From positions 186,001-250,000 of the forward strand of contig NZ_QNQU01000002.1 of NCBI RefSeq assembly GCF_003315595.1: a stretch of DNA of 64,000 nt, in the 5' to 3' direction. The first letter of the stretch is position 1. Each line of letters begins with the position of its first letter. This document shows positions 8,731-17,752 of the stretch, one piece after another. The translations under genes and the position numbers were made by a program. The notes beneath the pieces are model-generated. The model did no database searches, was not told the origin of the DNA, and saw only the letters and a program-made list of their open reading frames with translations. Source of the stretch: Pedobacter miscanthi (GTDB lineage Bacteria; Bacteroidota; Bacteroidia; Sphingobacteriales; Sphingobacteriaceae).

Positions 8731-11205
8731 ATGAAAAAGACCAATTGCCGACTTTATTTTAAAGTCTTTTCGACCCTTATTGCCCTATATTTCTCAATTT
8801 CTGCCTCAGCGCAGGTAAAAGACAGCACGGCAAACAGTGCAGGCGCCCGCATGCGTGCCTATAAAGCACTCATTACCAGCAAAGCAAAAACCTATAACAG
8901 TTTTGTACGCATGCATCAGGTAGATGATAAATATTACCTCGAAATCCCCGATTCACTTTTAGGCAGGGAAATCCTTACCGTAAACCGTTTGGGCCGGGCT
9001 GCGGCCGATTTCCGCTCCGCCGATAATCCTTTCGGTTATTCAGGCGACCTTATCGGCGAAAATCTATTTCACTTTGAAAAAAGTGCTGGCAACAAACTTT
9101 TTGTAAAAATGAAAAGTTACAAAGAAAGGGCAACCGACACCACTTTTAATGGTATGAAACGTTCGCTGGAGCGCAACAATTCTGAATCGCTTTTACAGTC
9201 TTTCACCATTAAAGCAACTAACGACAGTACCCATACTACAGTAATCGAACTTACCGAATATCTTAACCAGGATAATTTACTTTTTGGTTTTGCGCAGCAG
9301 GTTAAAATGATTAGCGGGCTTGGCATGATGCTGAACGACCGCTCCTATATCGAGTCGGTTAAAGGATACCCAGATAACCTGTTTATCCGTATGGTGAGAA
9401 CCTATAACAAGCCGGTTTCTAAAGGAAGTGCTACCCTCGCTCCTTTTACCTTTGAGATCAACAGTTCGATGATTCTCCTGCCAAAACAGTTAATGGCTAC
9501 CCGTACCGCTGATAAACGCGTTCCTTTTCAACAGGTTGATTATATTGATTTCGACCAGAATCCACTGGGTGTGGTTAACCTCGGTTACATTTACCGCTGG
9601 AGAATGGAACCTTCAAACCCTGCAGACTATAATGGAGGAAAATTAAGCAAACCCAAAACGCCGATCAGGATGTACCTTGATGCGCAGATCCCAAAAAAAT
9701 GGCTTCCGTATATAGCAGAAGGACTGTTAAGCTGGAATAAGGCATTTGAAAAAGCAGGATATCAAGATGCCATAGAAGTGGTAATGCCTGATGCAGATTC
9801 AAGCCAGGTTTATCTTGAAAATGCCCATTTAAGTGGTGTGATTTTCAAACCGGGTACAGGCGAAAGCTGGGGAAATATCGTCCGCGATCCACGTACGGGA
9901 GAAATTCTTCAGGCGCAGCTTAATTTTTATCTGCAGGATTTAAATAAACTTTACAATCAATACCTTATACAGGCTGGTGCCCTGGATCCGCAATCACGCC
10001 GTCCCACGTTTACTACTGAGCTAATGGGGCGGCTGCTTGCAGCTTACATGAGCCAGCAAATGGCCAATGCACTTGGTTTAAAAGCCAATTCTGGTGCATC
10101 TGCAGCAGTCAGAATCTCCGATATCAGAAATAACAACTGGCTAAATAACCATGCATTTAATGGTTCCATTACCGATCAGGCACTGATCAATTATGTTGCA
10201 CAACCACAGGATGCCATCGATCCGAAAAATTTATTGGCCCGGGTTTCAGAAAGTGACCTCTGGACCATCAACTGGGGTTACCGATTGCTACCGTCTCCCG
10301 AAGCAAAGGCATTAAACAAACAGATCATTGATAGAAGCAATAAAGGTCTGCAAATGTATTCGGGAGAAGCCGTTGCAGGTATCAACAGAACTACTCTTGA
10401 TCCGAGGATCCAAAGTGGCGATTTAAGTAATGATGCCGTCCAGGCAGGGAAATCAGGCATTGCCAACCTTAAAAAAGTAGTACCCAACCTCCTTTCGTGG
10501 ACCATCACCCCAGGACAGGGTTATCAACCTGCAGGCGATGTTTACAAACAACTGATAGCGCAATACAACCAGTACCTGCGGTATGCAGCCAACCAGATTG
10601 GTGGTGTATATATCGATATTAAAAATAGCGATCAAAAAGGCGAAGTTTTCACCTTTACATCCTTAGCTAAGCAGCAGGAGGCATTAAGATTTATCCAGCA
10701 GGAAGCTTTTAAAACACCACAATGGCTTAATTCACCTAAACTTTATGCACGTACAGAAACTGATTTCGATCTGGTAGGAAAAGTACAAAAAGAGCTTTTA
10801 GGCGATTTATTGGATGCCAAAACCTTATCAAAGCTGGTAACGGCCGAAAGCAGTGGCGAAAAAGGTTATAGTCCTTCGGCTTACCTCAGTGATTTATCAA
10901 ACGGAATATTTTCCGAACTTGCCCAGCACAGCGCGTTTGATAACAACCGCCGCGAGTTGCAAAAAGTATATGTAAACAAATTGATTGTACTGGTACAGGC
11001 TATGGCCAAAAGCGATTCTGATCTATCATCCGTAATGCGTATGCATGCTACATTCCTGATGAAAAGAATCAAAACAGCAAGCGGATCTTACAAGGGCATT
11101 GGCGCATCGCATTTAACTGATTTATACGAACGACTTTACATTGGGTTACACAATCCTGCACAACCCGAAAGAAGCAATACTAACCCTTTTTCTACCGTAC
11201 GATGA
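8731..11205 (+). CDS. Metzincin-like protease paralogue lacking zinc site (pseudoenzyme)
   Basis: This 824-residue secreted protein (signal peptide ending SISASAQ) is a full-length paralogue of the next gene. It has the DUF5118, DUF5117 and DUF4953 regions of Bacteroidota zinc-dependent metalloproteases. At the catalytic position, where the paralogue has HEVGHAVGLRHN, this protein reads QQMANALGLKAN (residues 442-453), so both zinc histidines, the catalytic glutamate and the third histidine are gone. The Met-turn is also altered: SITDQALINYVAQP against SIMDYARFNYVAQP. The frame is intact over the whole length, so it appears to be kept as a non-catalytic protein, perhaps a binding partner or decoy. 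It overlaps the next gene by 4 bases (ATGA). Confidence 0.85.
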   Translation: MKKTNCRLYFKVFSTLIALYFSISASAQVKDSTANSAGARMRAYKALITSKAKTYNSFVRMHQVDDKYYLEIPDSLLGREILTVNRLGRAAADFRSADNPFGYSGDLIGENLFHFEKSAGNKLFVKMKSYKERATDTTFNGMKRSLERNNSESLLQSFTIKATNDSTHTTVIELTEYLNQDNLLFGFAQQVKMISGLGMMLNDRSYIESVKGYPDNLFIRMVRTYNKPVSKGSATLAPFTFEINSSMILLPKQLMATRTADKRVPFQQVDYIDFDQNPLGVVNLGYIYRWRMEPSNPADYNGGKLSKPKTPIRMYLDAQIPKKWLPYIAEGLLSWNKAFEKAGYQDAIEVVMPDADSSQVYLENAHLSGVIFKPGTGESWGNIVRDPRTGEILQAQLNFYLQDLNKLYNQYLIQAGALDPQSRRPTFTTELMGRLLAAYMSQQMANALGLKANSGASAAVRISDIRNNNWLNNHAFNGSITDQALINYVAQPQDAIDPKNLLARVSESDLWTINWGYRLLPSPEAKALNKQIIDRSNKGLQMYSGEAVAGINRTTLDPRIQSGDLSNDAVQAGKSGIANLKKVVPNLLSWTITPGQGYQPAGDVYKQLIAQYNQYLRYAANQIGGVYIDIKNSDQKGEVFTFTSLAKQQEALRFIQQEAFKTPQWLNSPKLYARTETDFDLVGKVQKELLGDLLDAKTLSKLVTAESSGEKGYSPSAYLSDLSNGIFSELAQHSAFDNNRRELQKVYVNKLIVLVQAMAKSDSDLSSVMRMHATFLMKRIKTASGSYKGIGASHLTDLYERLYIGLHNPAQPERSNTNPFSTVR

Positions 11206-13694
11206 GAACCTATTTTTTATCCGCAGCCTTATCGCTCAGCATAATTGCCGTGTGCGCTTTCAATGGATTGGCACAACAACGCAAAAATTTTAAAAAGGCG
11301 ACACCTACACCTGCCGTAGCACCTCCTGCCCTTCCAAAACCACCGGCAACGCCCGCAAACCAGCCTAAACCTTATAAGGAAGTAATCCCTGATGGCACCA
11401 AAACCAGCAAAGGTTTTATGCTTGTTCATCAGGTAGGCGACCGTTATCTTTTCGAAATTCCGGATAGTTTATTTGGGCGTTCTATTTTTACCGTTAACCG
11501 AATCACCAAATCTGCTCAGGACTGGCGAAATCCACTTGGCGGCCTCTGCAGCTATGGCAACGACTGGATTGGACAGGCCATGTTCAGTTTCGAAAAATCA
11601 GGTCAAGACAAAATAGCATTAAAGTTAATCAGTACGACAGATCGTGTTACGGATAACGACCCTGTGCTTACTAAAGCCATGGCAGGAAATAATTTTGAAC
11701 CGATTTACGCCATTTTTCCGGTAAAAGCTTATAATAAGGAAGCAAAATCGGCCGTAATCGACCTTACCGACTACCTAAATAGTGATAACCCAATATTTGG
11801 TTATTTAAGCGGACTTAAAATGCTGGCCATGCCGGGTGTGTTTGCTCCCGATCGCTCATTTTTAAATTCGGTAAAGGCCTATCCTAAAAATATCGAGGTA
11901 TTCAGCACCCGCACCTATACTTCCGGTAGTACTGTATTAACCGGCGAGTACAACAGTTCGATTATCCTGCTTTCTAAAACCCCAATGAAAAGCAGATCAT
12001 TGGATGAACGTGTAGGTTTTTTCGGTGTAAGCCCGGCAGATTACAAAAGTTACGATGCAGACGGACATATCCGCAATCAGGCTAATATCTGGCGCTGGCG
12101 CCTGGAACCTAAACCTGAAGACCGTGCCCGTTATTTCAGGGGTGAGCTGGTTGAACCTGCAAAACCTATTGTTTTCTATATCGATCCGGCAACACCAAAA
12201 AAATGGGTACCCTACCTTATTAGAGGGGTAAACGACTGGCAGAAAGCATTCGAAAAAGCCGGCTTTAAAAACGCTATTATGGCCAAAGAAGTAGATCCCG
12301 CCGACTCTACCTTCGATATTAACGATTCGAGGCACAATGTAATGGTTTACAAGGCTTCGGCCATTGGCAATGCCATGGGGCATTCGCTCCAGGATCCGCG
12401 CAGTGGCGAAATTATCGAATCGCACATTCAATGGTACCACTCGGTAATGGAAGTACTCTACAAATGGTATTTTATACAGGCCGGCGCCATTGACACCACC
12501 GCACAGAAACCACAGTTTAGCGATGAGTTAATGGGGCAACTGATCCGTTTTGTTTCATCGCACGAGGTTGGTCACGCGGTAGGCTTACGCCACAATTGGG
12601 GATCTTCATCAACCACCACCATTGCACAGCTCCGCGACAAGGCCTGGGTAGAAGCACATGGACATACCCCTTCTATTATGGATTATGCCCGTTTTAATTA
12701 TGTTGCCCAACCCGAAGATCACATCGCCCAAAGCGGAATTTTCCCAAGAATAGGCGATTACGATACCTGGGCGGTTGAATGGGGTTACCGGTTACTACCC
12801 GATACCCTAAACGCTGATGCAGAGAAAAAAGCGCTCGATAACTGGGTTACCAATAAAGTTGGTGCCAATAAACGCCTGCGCTTTGGCATTGGTGATGATC
12901 CTACGGCAAAATATCCGCAGAACCAGCGCGAAGACCTGAGCAACGACGCCGTAATGGCTGGAACTTACGGCATCAAAAATTTAAAACTAATTAAAAAGAA
13001 CCTGATGAAATGGACACAGGTTCCAGGTGCTTCCTACGATCGTACTGCCGACATCTATAAAGCTTTGGTTGATCAGTACGATTGGTATATCAAACACGCC
13101 ACAGCCTATATTGGCGGCATGGAATTTACACCCGGCAGCAATACCAATAATGCAGCGGTTTATGGTTTCGAGCCCCTTAACAAACAAAAACAGGCTGTTG
13201 CTTTTTTAAACCACGAACTTTTTACCACGCCAGAGTGGTTACGCGATGAAAAACTTTACCGTTTAAGCAGTGCCGATTTCAGCAGCATCCAGGCCATACA
13301 GAAAAGAACATTACAGCAATTGCTGGATGAAAAGCTTTTTAACAAACTTCGTGCAACCGAAAATGCTACTGGCAGTAAAGCCTATGACCTTCGCGCATTT
13401 TTGAACGACATCTACAATGGCATTTTTGCCGAAGTGATTAAAGGTGGCCCGATCAGTGCGAACAGAAGATTTTTACAGAAAATATATGTTAATGAGCTGG
13501 TTGGTTTAATTCCGGTACTAATCAAATCGGATGGAGATGCTGCATCACTTATAAAAACACAGGCTAAACAATTGCTGGTTACCTGCAAATCCGATTTAAA
13601 GAAACCATTGGGTAAAATGGAACGCGCACATCTCGATGATTTGGTGGTGCGTTTAGATGATGCATTATACAGGCCTATGAGGCTTGGCAAATAA
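11202..13694 (+). CDS. Zinc-dependent metalloprotease (DUF5117/DUF4953 family)
   Basis: The 830-residue secreted protein has a signal peptide (cleavage near NGLAQQ) and a proline-rich linker at residues 35-60 (TPTPAVAPPALPKPPATP). The DUF5118/DUF5117 domains follow, then a metallopeptidase domain with HEVGHAVGLRHN from residue 454 and a Met-turn (SIMDYARFNYVAQPEDH). HExxHxxGLRHN places the zinc ligands at H454, H458 and H464, with E455 as general base. Translational coupling to the zinc-less paralogue (4-base overlap) implies equal production of both. It probably digests protein or peptide captured by the SusCD pair upstream. Confidence 0.92.
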   Translation: MRTYFLSAALSLSIIAVCAFNGLAQQRKNFKKATPTPAVAPPALPKPPATPANQPKPYKEVIPDGTKTSKGFMLVHQVGDRYLFEIPDSLFGRSIFTVNRITKSAQDWRNPLGGLCSYGNDWIGQAMFSFEKSGQDKIALKLISTTDRVTDNDPVLTKAMAGNNFEPIYAIFPVKAYNKEAKSAVIDLTDYLNSDNPIFGYLSGLKMLAMPGVFAPDRSFLNSVKAYPKNIEVFSTRTYTSGSTVLTGEYNSSIILLSKTPMKSRSLDERVGFFGVSPADYKSYDADGHIRNQANIWRWRLEPKPEDRARYFRGELVEPAKPIVFYIDPATPKKWVPYLIRGVNDWQKAFEKAGFKNAIMAKEVDPADSTFDINDSRHNVMVYKASAIGNAMGHSLQDPRSGEIIESHIQWYHSVMEVLYKWYFIQAGAIDTTAQKPQFSDELMGQLIRFVSSHEVGHAVGLRHNWGSSSTTTIAQLRDKAWVEAHGHTPSIMDYARFNYVAQPEDHIAQSGIFPRIGDYDTWAVEWGYRLLPDTLNADAEKKALDNWVTNKVGANKRLRFGIGDDPTAKYPQNQREDLSNDAVMAGTYGIKNLKLIKKNLMKWTQVPGASYDRTADIYKALVDQYDWYIKHATAYIGGMEFTPGSNTNNAAVYGFEPLNKQKQAVAFLNHELFTTPEWLRDEKLYRLSSADFSSIQAIQKRTLQQLLDEKLFNKLRATENATGSKAYDLRAFLNDIYNGIFAEVIKGGPISANRRFLQKIYVNELVGLIPVLIKSDGDAASLIKTQAKQLLVTCKSDLKKPLGKMERAHLDDLVVRLDDALYRPMRLGK

Positions 13695-13727
13695 AATAAA
13701 TATGTTGAAGTAGTTAGTTTAATGAGT

Positions 13728-13760
13728 AAGCGGCATCCTGGATGGGGGCCGCTTTTCTTA
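13728..13760 (+). terminator. Rho-independent terminator of the protease operon
   Basis: AAGCGGC (13728-13734) pairs with GCCGCTT (13748-13754), followed by TTCTT. It lies 34 bases after the metalloprotease stop. Confidence 0.65.
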
Positions 13761-13801
13761 TGCCTTAAAAAATTATAATTTCTTTTTTTAGTAAAAACTT
13801 T

Positions 13802-13829
13802 TACATTTGCAATCATCTGATGATATGAT
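13802..13829 (+). promoter_or_regulatory. gntR promoter with overlapping autoregulatory operator
   Basis: TACATTTG at 13802-13809 matches the Bacteroidota -7 element TAnnTTTG. The start site would fall at about 13816, inside the operator ATCTGATGATATGAT (13815-13829). That sequence differs from the two perfect operators at 14523 and 14934 only at two symmetric positions. The start codon follows at 13841. This layout points to autorepression by the GntR protein. Confidence 0.65.
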
Positions 13830-13840
13830 GATAAAAAGCT

Positions 13841-14506
13841 ATGAACTCATTGATCCAAAAAAAATCTCTTGCCGAAGAAGTAGCTACCAGACTGCAGCAA
13901 CAGATTTCGGGTGGCGAATATAAGATAGGCGAAAAACTGCCTATCGAACCCGAACTGATGAAAGCATTTGGTGTGGGCCGGTCAACCGTGCGCGAAGCGA
14001 TCAAAATCCTTTCCAATTCGGGATTACTAAGGGTGCAGCAGGGAGTTGGCACTTTTGTAAACAAGACCAGTAGTGATAACGAACCGATGGATCATCGTTT
14101 GAAAAGGGCTAAAATCCAGGATCTTGATGAAATCAGACAGATGCTCGAAATGAAAATTGCCGAAAAAGCTTCACTACAGCGCACTCAGGAAGATATTGGA
14201 CAGATTAACATACACCTGGCAGAACGCGATCGAATGGGAAAAGCAGGAATGCTGAAAGAATGCATTGAAGCAGATATCAATTTCCACGTGGCCATAGCGC
14301 GGGCTTCTAAAAATGATATCCTGTTGGATCTGTATAAAACGGCTTCCTTACACTTAAAAAACTGGTTCGAAGAGATTAATAAAAACACCGATAGTTTTGT
14401 AGAAACACAGCAGCTCCACCAGCAATTATTAAATTACATTATAGCGAAAGATCCTAAAAAAGCCCTGAACACCGCTGCGAAAATTTTGAAATACGCTGCA
14501 AAATAA
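13841..14506 (+). CDS. GntR family transcriptional regulator, FadR subfamily
   Basis: The 221-residue protein has an N-terminal winged helix (residues 8-72: LAEEVATRLQQQI, GEKLPIEPELMKAFGVGRSTVREAI, GVGTFV) and an all-helical FCD ligand domain (about 90-215: LDEIRQMLEMKIAEKAS, DINFHVAIARAS). It probably binds a small organic acid-like ligand and controls its own promoter and the efflux gene at 14960 through three copies of a palindrome. Those copies (13815, 14523, 14934) bracket the gene and precede the transporter. Confidence 0.93.
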   Translation: MNSLIQKKSLAEEVATRLQQQISGGEYKIGEKLPIEPELMKAFGVGRSTVREAIKILSNSGLLRVQQGVGTFVNKTSSDNEPMDHRLKRAKIQDLDEIRQMLEMKIAEKASLQRTQEDIGQINIHLAERDRMGKAGMLKECIEADINFHVAIARASKNDILLDLYKTASLHLKNWFEEINKNTDSFVETQQLHQQLLNYIIAKDPKKALNTAAKILKYAAK

Positions 14507-14522
14507 AAATTTGAGAAAATTC

Positions 14523-14537
14523 ATCAGATGATCTGAT
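14523..14537. promoter_or_regulatory. GntR operator copy 2
   Basis: ATCAGATGATCTGAT is a perfect inverted repeat (ATCAGAT, G, ATCTGAT) 17 bases after the gntR stop. The surrounding 22 bases (14517-14538) are repeated exactly at 14928-14949 before the MFS gene. As it lies about 420 bases before the transporter it may be a distal site, or a remnant of the original promoter separated by inserted repeat DNA. Confidence 0.65.
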
Positions 14538-14538
14538 T

Positions 14539-14927
14539 TTTATTAAGAATGTTTTAATGTTAAAAGGTTTCAATGTTGGAATGTTGTGGACAAGGTTCAG
14601 AATATAAAAAGTGTCATTTCCAATGAAGCGAAACGCCAGGTGGGGAAAGAAAAAAATGAAGGAATAGAAAGCTTTGCATTATGCGTTTGGCGCTTTGCGT
14701 CTACTAAACCGATTAAACAATGAGCCAGTTGCCAGTCTCGGGACAGATTTCTCGACTGCGTTGCACTTCGCTCGAAATGACGATTGTGAGAATGAAAGCA
14801 CGAAATGAAAGAATAAAACGACTCGGCGTGATGCGTGAGGCGCCTTGCGTCGACTGACCGATTAAACAATTAACAATTTAACAACACAGCAATTAGACAA
14901 GTAGCCAATAACAAATGCACCAAATCT
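14539..14927. repeat. Repeat-rich segment flanked by two identical operator copies
   Basis: About 390 bases without a credible gene. It holds REP-like stretches of the type spread through this window (CTCGACTGCG ... CTTCGCTCGAAATGACG at about 14752-14782) and two near-copies of a GCGT..GGCGC(T/C)TTGCGTC..GACC..ATTAAACAAT phrase (about 14685-14720 and 14827-14868). The block sits between exact 22-base direct repeats holding the operator, as if inserted into the transporter promoter. No coding frame or RNA gene is supported. Confidence 0.5.
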
Positions 14928-14933
14928 AAATTC

Positions 14934-14948
14934 ATCAGATGATCTGAT
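14934..14948. promoter_or_regulatory. GntR operator copy 3, at the MFS transporter start
   Basis: Identical to the copy at 14523 and 12 bases before the transporter ATG at 14960. Binding here would block transcription or the initiating complex, consistent with repression of efflux until the ligand is present. Confidence 0.7.
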
Positions 14949-14959
14949 TATTATATATT

Positions 14960-16183
14960 ATGAAAACTACACTACAACCCACTATCCCGCTGCAACCGGA
15001 AGCCGTTGCGCAAAAAACAGTTTATGCCATTCTGTTTACCATTAGTTTTAGCCATCTTCTTAACGACATGCTACAATCTGTTGTGCCCGCTATTTATCCC
15101 CTGTTTAAAGAACGTTTTAATTTTTCGTTTACGCAGATTGGATTAATTACCTTCACTTTTCAGTCAACCGCATCTTTATTACAGCCTTTTGTAGGCTTTT
15201 ATACCGACAGGAAACCGAGACCATTTTCATTATCGATCGGAATGTGTTTTGCCCTGATGGGATTAATCATGCTTTCGGTAGCCTCGAGTTTTACTTTAAT
15301 TCTTTGCGCAGTAAGTTTAATGGGCATCGGCTCTTCTATTTTCCACCCTGAATCATCGAGGGTGGCTTATCTCGCATCTGGTGGTAAAAAAGGTTTGGCA
15401 CAATCGATATTCCAGTTGGGTGGAAACGCCGGCTCAGCCATCGGGCCACTTTTAGCTGCACTGATTGTTATTCCCTACGGACAGTTTTATATTATCTGGT
15501 TTAGTTTAGCGGCTATACTGGCGATTCTGGTTTTGATCCAGATCGGCAAATGGTACAAAGGCCATTTACACCTCAAAATGAAAAATCCTGTGGCCACTCA
15601 GGCAGAGAAAGGTCCGGGATTATCTAAGAAAAGGGTCATTATTTCTTTATCAATCCTCCTGGTACTCATATTTTCCAAATACTTTTACATGGCCAGTATG
15701 ACGAGTTATTTCACTTTCTTCCTGATCAATAAATTCCATGTTTCAGTACAACAATCGCAACTTTATCTCTTTGGCTTTTTAGCTGCTGTTGCCGCCGGAA
15801 CAGTTATTGGCGGTCCGTTGGGCGATCGCTTTGGAAGAAAATACATCATCTGGATATCCATTCTTGGTGTAGCACCTTTTACCCTTTTATTACCTTATGT
15901 AGGTTTAATGTGGACCGTTATTCTGGCAATAATAATTGGTGTAATTATTTCATCTGCCTTTTCTGCAATATTGGTTTATGCCACAGATCTGGTACCCGGA
16001 AAAGTAGGCATGATTGCCGGATTGTTCTTTGGTTTTGCCTTTGGTATGGGTGGGGTTGGTTCTGCCCTATTAGGTTGGCTGGCCGATAAAACAAGTATCG
16101 GATATGTGTTTCAAATTTGTGCATTTTTACCGCTTATTGGTATTATTACCGGTTTTCTGCCCAATATTGAACATAAAAAATAG
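14960..16183 (+). CDS. MFS efflux transporter, fosmidomycin-resistance (Fsr) type
   Basis: The 407-residue protein has about 12 membrane segments. An Fsr-like N-terminus (SHLLNDMLQSVVPAIYPLFK) is followed by motif A-like FYTDRKPRPFSL and FHPESSRVA, then GGNAGSAIGPLLAAL, and in the second half GGPLGDRFGRKYIIW. This is the family of proton-driven exporters for fosmidomycin and other small molecules. The true substrate is not predictable. It is controlled by the adjacent GntR repressor, judging from the operator at its start. Confidence 0.9.
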   Translation: MKTTLQPTIPLQPEAVAQKTVYAILFTISFSHLLNDMLQSVVPAIYPLFKERFNFSFTQIGLITFTFQSTASLLQPFVGFYTDRKPRPFSLSIGMCFALMGLIMLSVASSFTLILCAVSLMGIGSSIFHPESSRVAYLASGGKKGLAQSIFQLGGNAGSAIGPLLAALIVIPYGQFYIIWFSLAAILAILVLIQIGKWYKGHLHLKMKNPVATQAEKGPGLSKKRVIISLSILLVLIFSKYFYMASMTSYFTFFLINKFHVSVQQSQLYLFGFLAAVAAGTVIGGPLGDRFGRKYIIWISILGVAPFTLLLPYVGLMWTVILAIIIGVIISSAFSAILVYATDLVPGKVGMIAGLFFGFAFGMGGVGSALLGWLADKTSIGYVFQICAFLPLIGIITGFLPNIEHKK

Positions 16184-16192
16184 TATTTATAA

Positions 16193-16231
16193 CAAGAACA
16201 CATTCTGATTTGGTTTGTGTTCTTGCTTTTT
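16193..16231 (+). terminator. Terminator of the MFS gene
   Basis: CAAGAACACA (16193-16202) pairs perfectly with TGTGTTCTTG (16216-16225) and is followed by CTTTTT. It starts 10 bases after the transporter stop. Confidence 0.8.
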
Positions 16232-16273
16232 ACCATTTGGTAAATCTCCCTTAATTGTACCTCCCTAATTTTG
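16229..16273 (+). promoter_or_regulatory. Candidate promoter and operator of the NmrA-like gene
   Basis: A perfect inverted repeat TTTACC-ATTT-GGTAAA (16229-16244) is followed by TAATTTTG (16266-16273), which matches TAnnTTTG, 20 bases before the start codon at 16294. The palindrome lies where a repressor could cover the upstream promoter element. The regulator is not identified in this window. Confidence 0.45.
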
Positions 16274-16293
16274 CATCTGTAAACACGAAATTT

Positions 16294-17163
16294 ATGATAG
16301 CAATAACAGGAATTACCGGTCATGTTGGCCGCGTAACAGCAACATTATTATTAGAACAAAAGCAAGACATAAAAGCAATTGTACGCAACACGGCTAAAGG
16401 TACCGAATGGAAAGATAAAGGTGCTGACGTAGCCATAGCCGATTTATTCGATGCAGAATCGTTGACCAAAGCTTTTGAAGGTGCAGAAAGTATTTTTGTT
16501 ATGACGCCCCCAGCCCTGGATCTTGAAAACCCGATTGAGCAACACCTGCAAATGCTGGAAGCCATTACAACTGCAATAAAGAAAAGTAATCCAAAAAAAT
16601 TAGTTTACCTCTCTTCTATTGGAGCACATTTAGCGGAAGGAACTGGAGCAATCAGGAAGTTATATGATATGGAACAGGCACTCACACAACTTGATATTCC
16701 AACTGCCGGAATAAGGGCGGGTTGGTTTATGGAAAATTTTACCGGATCGCTCTCAGGTGCAATTGCTACAGGTAATTTACACAGTTTTTTAAATCCAACC
16801 GACTTAAAAGTACCCATGGTCGCTGTAGCTGATATTGGTAAAACGGCTGCTGCATTGTTACTTCAGGATTGGGAGGGGCACCGAATTATCGAGCTGGAAG
16901 GTCCGCAAGCCTACTCCGCTAATGATGTTGCGGCTGTAATTGGCAACTTAACGGGTGAAACTATTATAGCATCTCCTATTTTACGCGAAGATTACGAAAG
17001 CACTTATTCATCTTTTGGTTTTACACCCAATGCATCGAATTTGATGTCAAAAATGAATGATGGTTTTAATAACCAGTGGATTGTTTTTGAAAAGAAAAAT
17101 ACAGAACATGTTTGCGGCGAAACATCGCTGGAAGAAATGTTGGGGAAAGTTCTTCAGGTATAA
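16294..17163 (+). CDS. NmrA-like NAD(P)-binding oxidoreductase
   Basis: A 289-residue atypical short-chain dehydrogenase. The start at 16294 (MIAITGITGHVGRV) puts the nucleotide-binding TGITGHVG motif at the very N-terminus, as usual; an upstream in-frame ATG at 16255 would add 13 unneeded residues. Further family features are the acidic or basic pocket after beta-2 (IVRNTAKG), VFVMTPP, VYLSSIGAH and GIRAGWFMENF. The set resembles quinone oxidoreductase 2 and NmrA-type enzymes or redox sensors. It is a single gene with its own promoter; the substrate is unknown. Confidence 0.87.
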   Translation: MIAITGITGHVGRVTATLLLEQKQDIKAIVRNTAKGTEWKDKGADVAIADLFDAESLTKAFEGAESIFVMTPPALDLENPIEQHLQMLEAITTAIKKSNPKKLVYLSSIGAHLAEGTGAIRKLYDMEQALTQLDIPTAGIRAGWFMENFTGSLSGAIATGNLHSFLNPTDLKVPMVAVADIGKTAAALLLQDWEGHRIIELEGPQAYSANDVAAVIGNLTGETIIASPILREDYESTYSSFGFTPNASNLMSKMNDGFNNQWIVFEKKNTEHVCGETSLEEMLGKVLQV

Positions 17164-17700
17164 CAATGAAATAGGTTGTAACAAAAAACTGATCCTTTTA
17201 TGTTTTGTCACATTGAGCTTATCGAAATATCTCTTAAAACAATGTTAACCAGGCTCTTCGATAAGTCCACAATAACAAATATAAATCACTGAAAATCATA
17301 AGTATATTTTTTTCAATAACCATATAAGGCATAGAAGGGACATATAAGCTACATGTTCTTATATGGTTAAATAAACGCTCAATTCGAAAAACGACTGTAT
17401 GAACAGCTTAGATGTTCTCAGGTGACTTAAGAGGTAAATTATAAACAGTGTAATCTTTATTTTTTACCACCACCTTAGGCACCTAAGTTTTACAGGTGGA
17501 AAAAATTAAACTTAATTTAACCACCGTATAAGTACGTCATTCTGTTTTTATAGCCCCCCTTATGGTTTAGCCGGAATGACAATTCAATACTTTTATACAT
17601 CTTTTTTATTATATTTATAAGGATAACTGGAAATCAATAGTCGCTGGTTCCCATATTATTATACAATCGCTTTGTGATTTTTATTAAAAAATGTGAAAAA
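17164..17700. repeat. Non-coding stretch with two kinds of dispersed repeat
   Basis: No gene is seen. A hairpin element has CTTATCGAA (17218-17226) pairing with TTCGATAAG (17257-17265), preceded by TTTGTCACATTGAG as in a sister copy at 28759-28808. From about 17311 to 17520 lies one copy of a dispersed AT-rich repeat (ACCATATAAGGCAT ... CATATAAGCT ... TTCTCAGGTGACTTA ... ACCTAAGTTT), also present at about 45467-45610 (inverted) and 50915-51115. Confidence 0.55.
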
Positions 17701-17701
17701 C

Positions 17702-17751
17702 TTTGTATATCTCATTTTTGGTTCTATTTTTGTACTTAACTTATAAGTTAA
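17702..17751 (+). promoter_or_regulatory. Promoter and palindromic operator of the TA-chaperone operon
   Basis: TTTG (17702-17705), a 19-base spacer and TATTTTTG (17725-17732) form a textbook Bacteroidota promoter. The start site is expected near 17738-17740. The perfect 16-bp palindrome TTAACTTATAAGTTAA (17736-17751) covers that point and ends one base before the TTG start codon at 17753. This is the usual place for an antitoxin dimer to repress its operon, and it implies a leader of about 14 nucleotides. Confidence 0.7.
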
Positions 17752-17752
17752 C

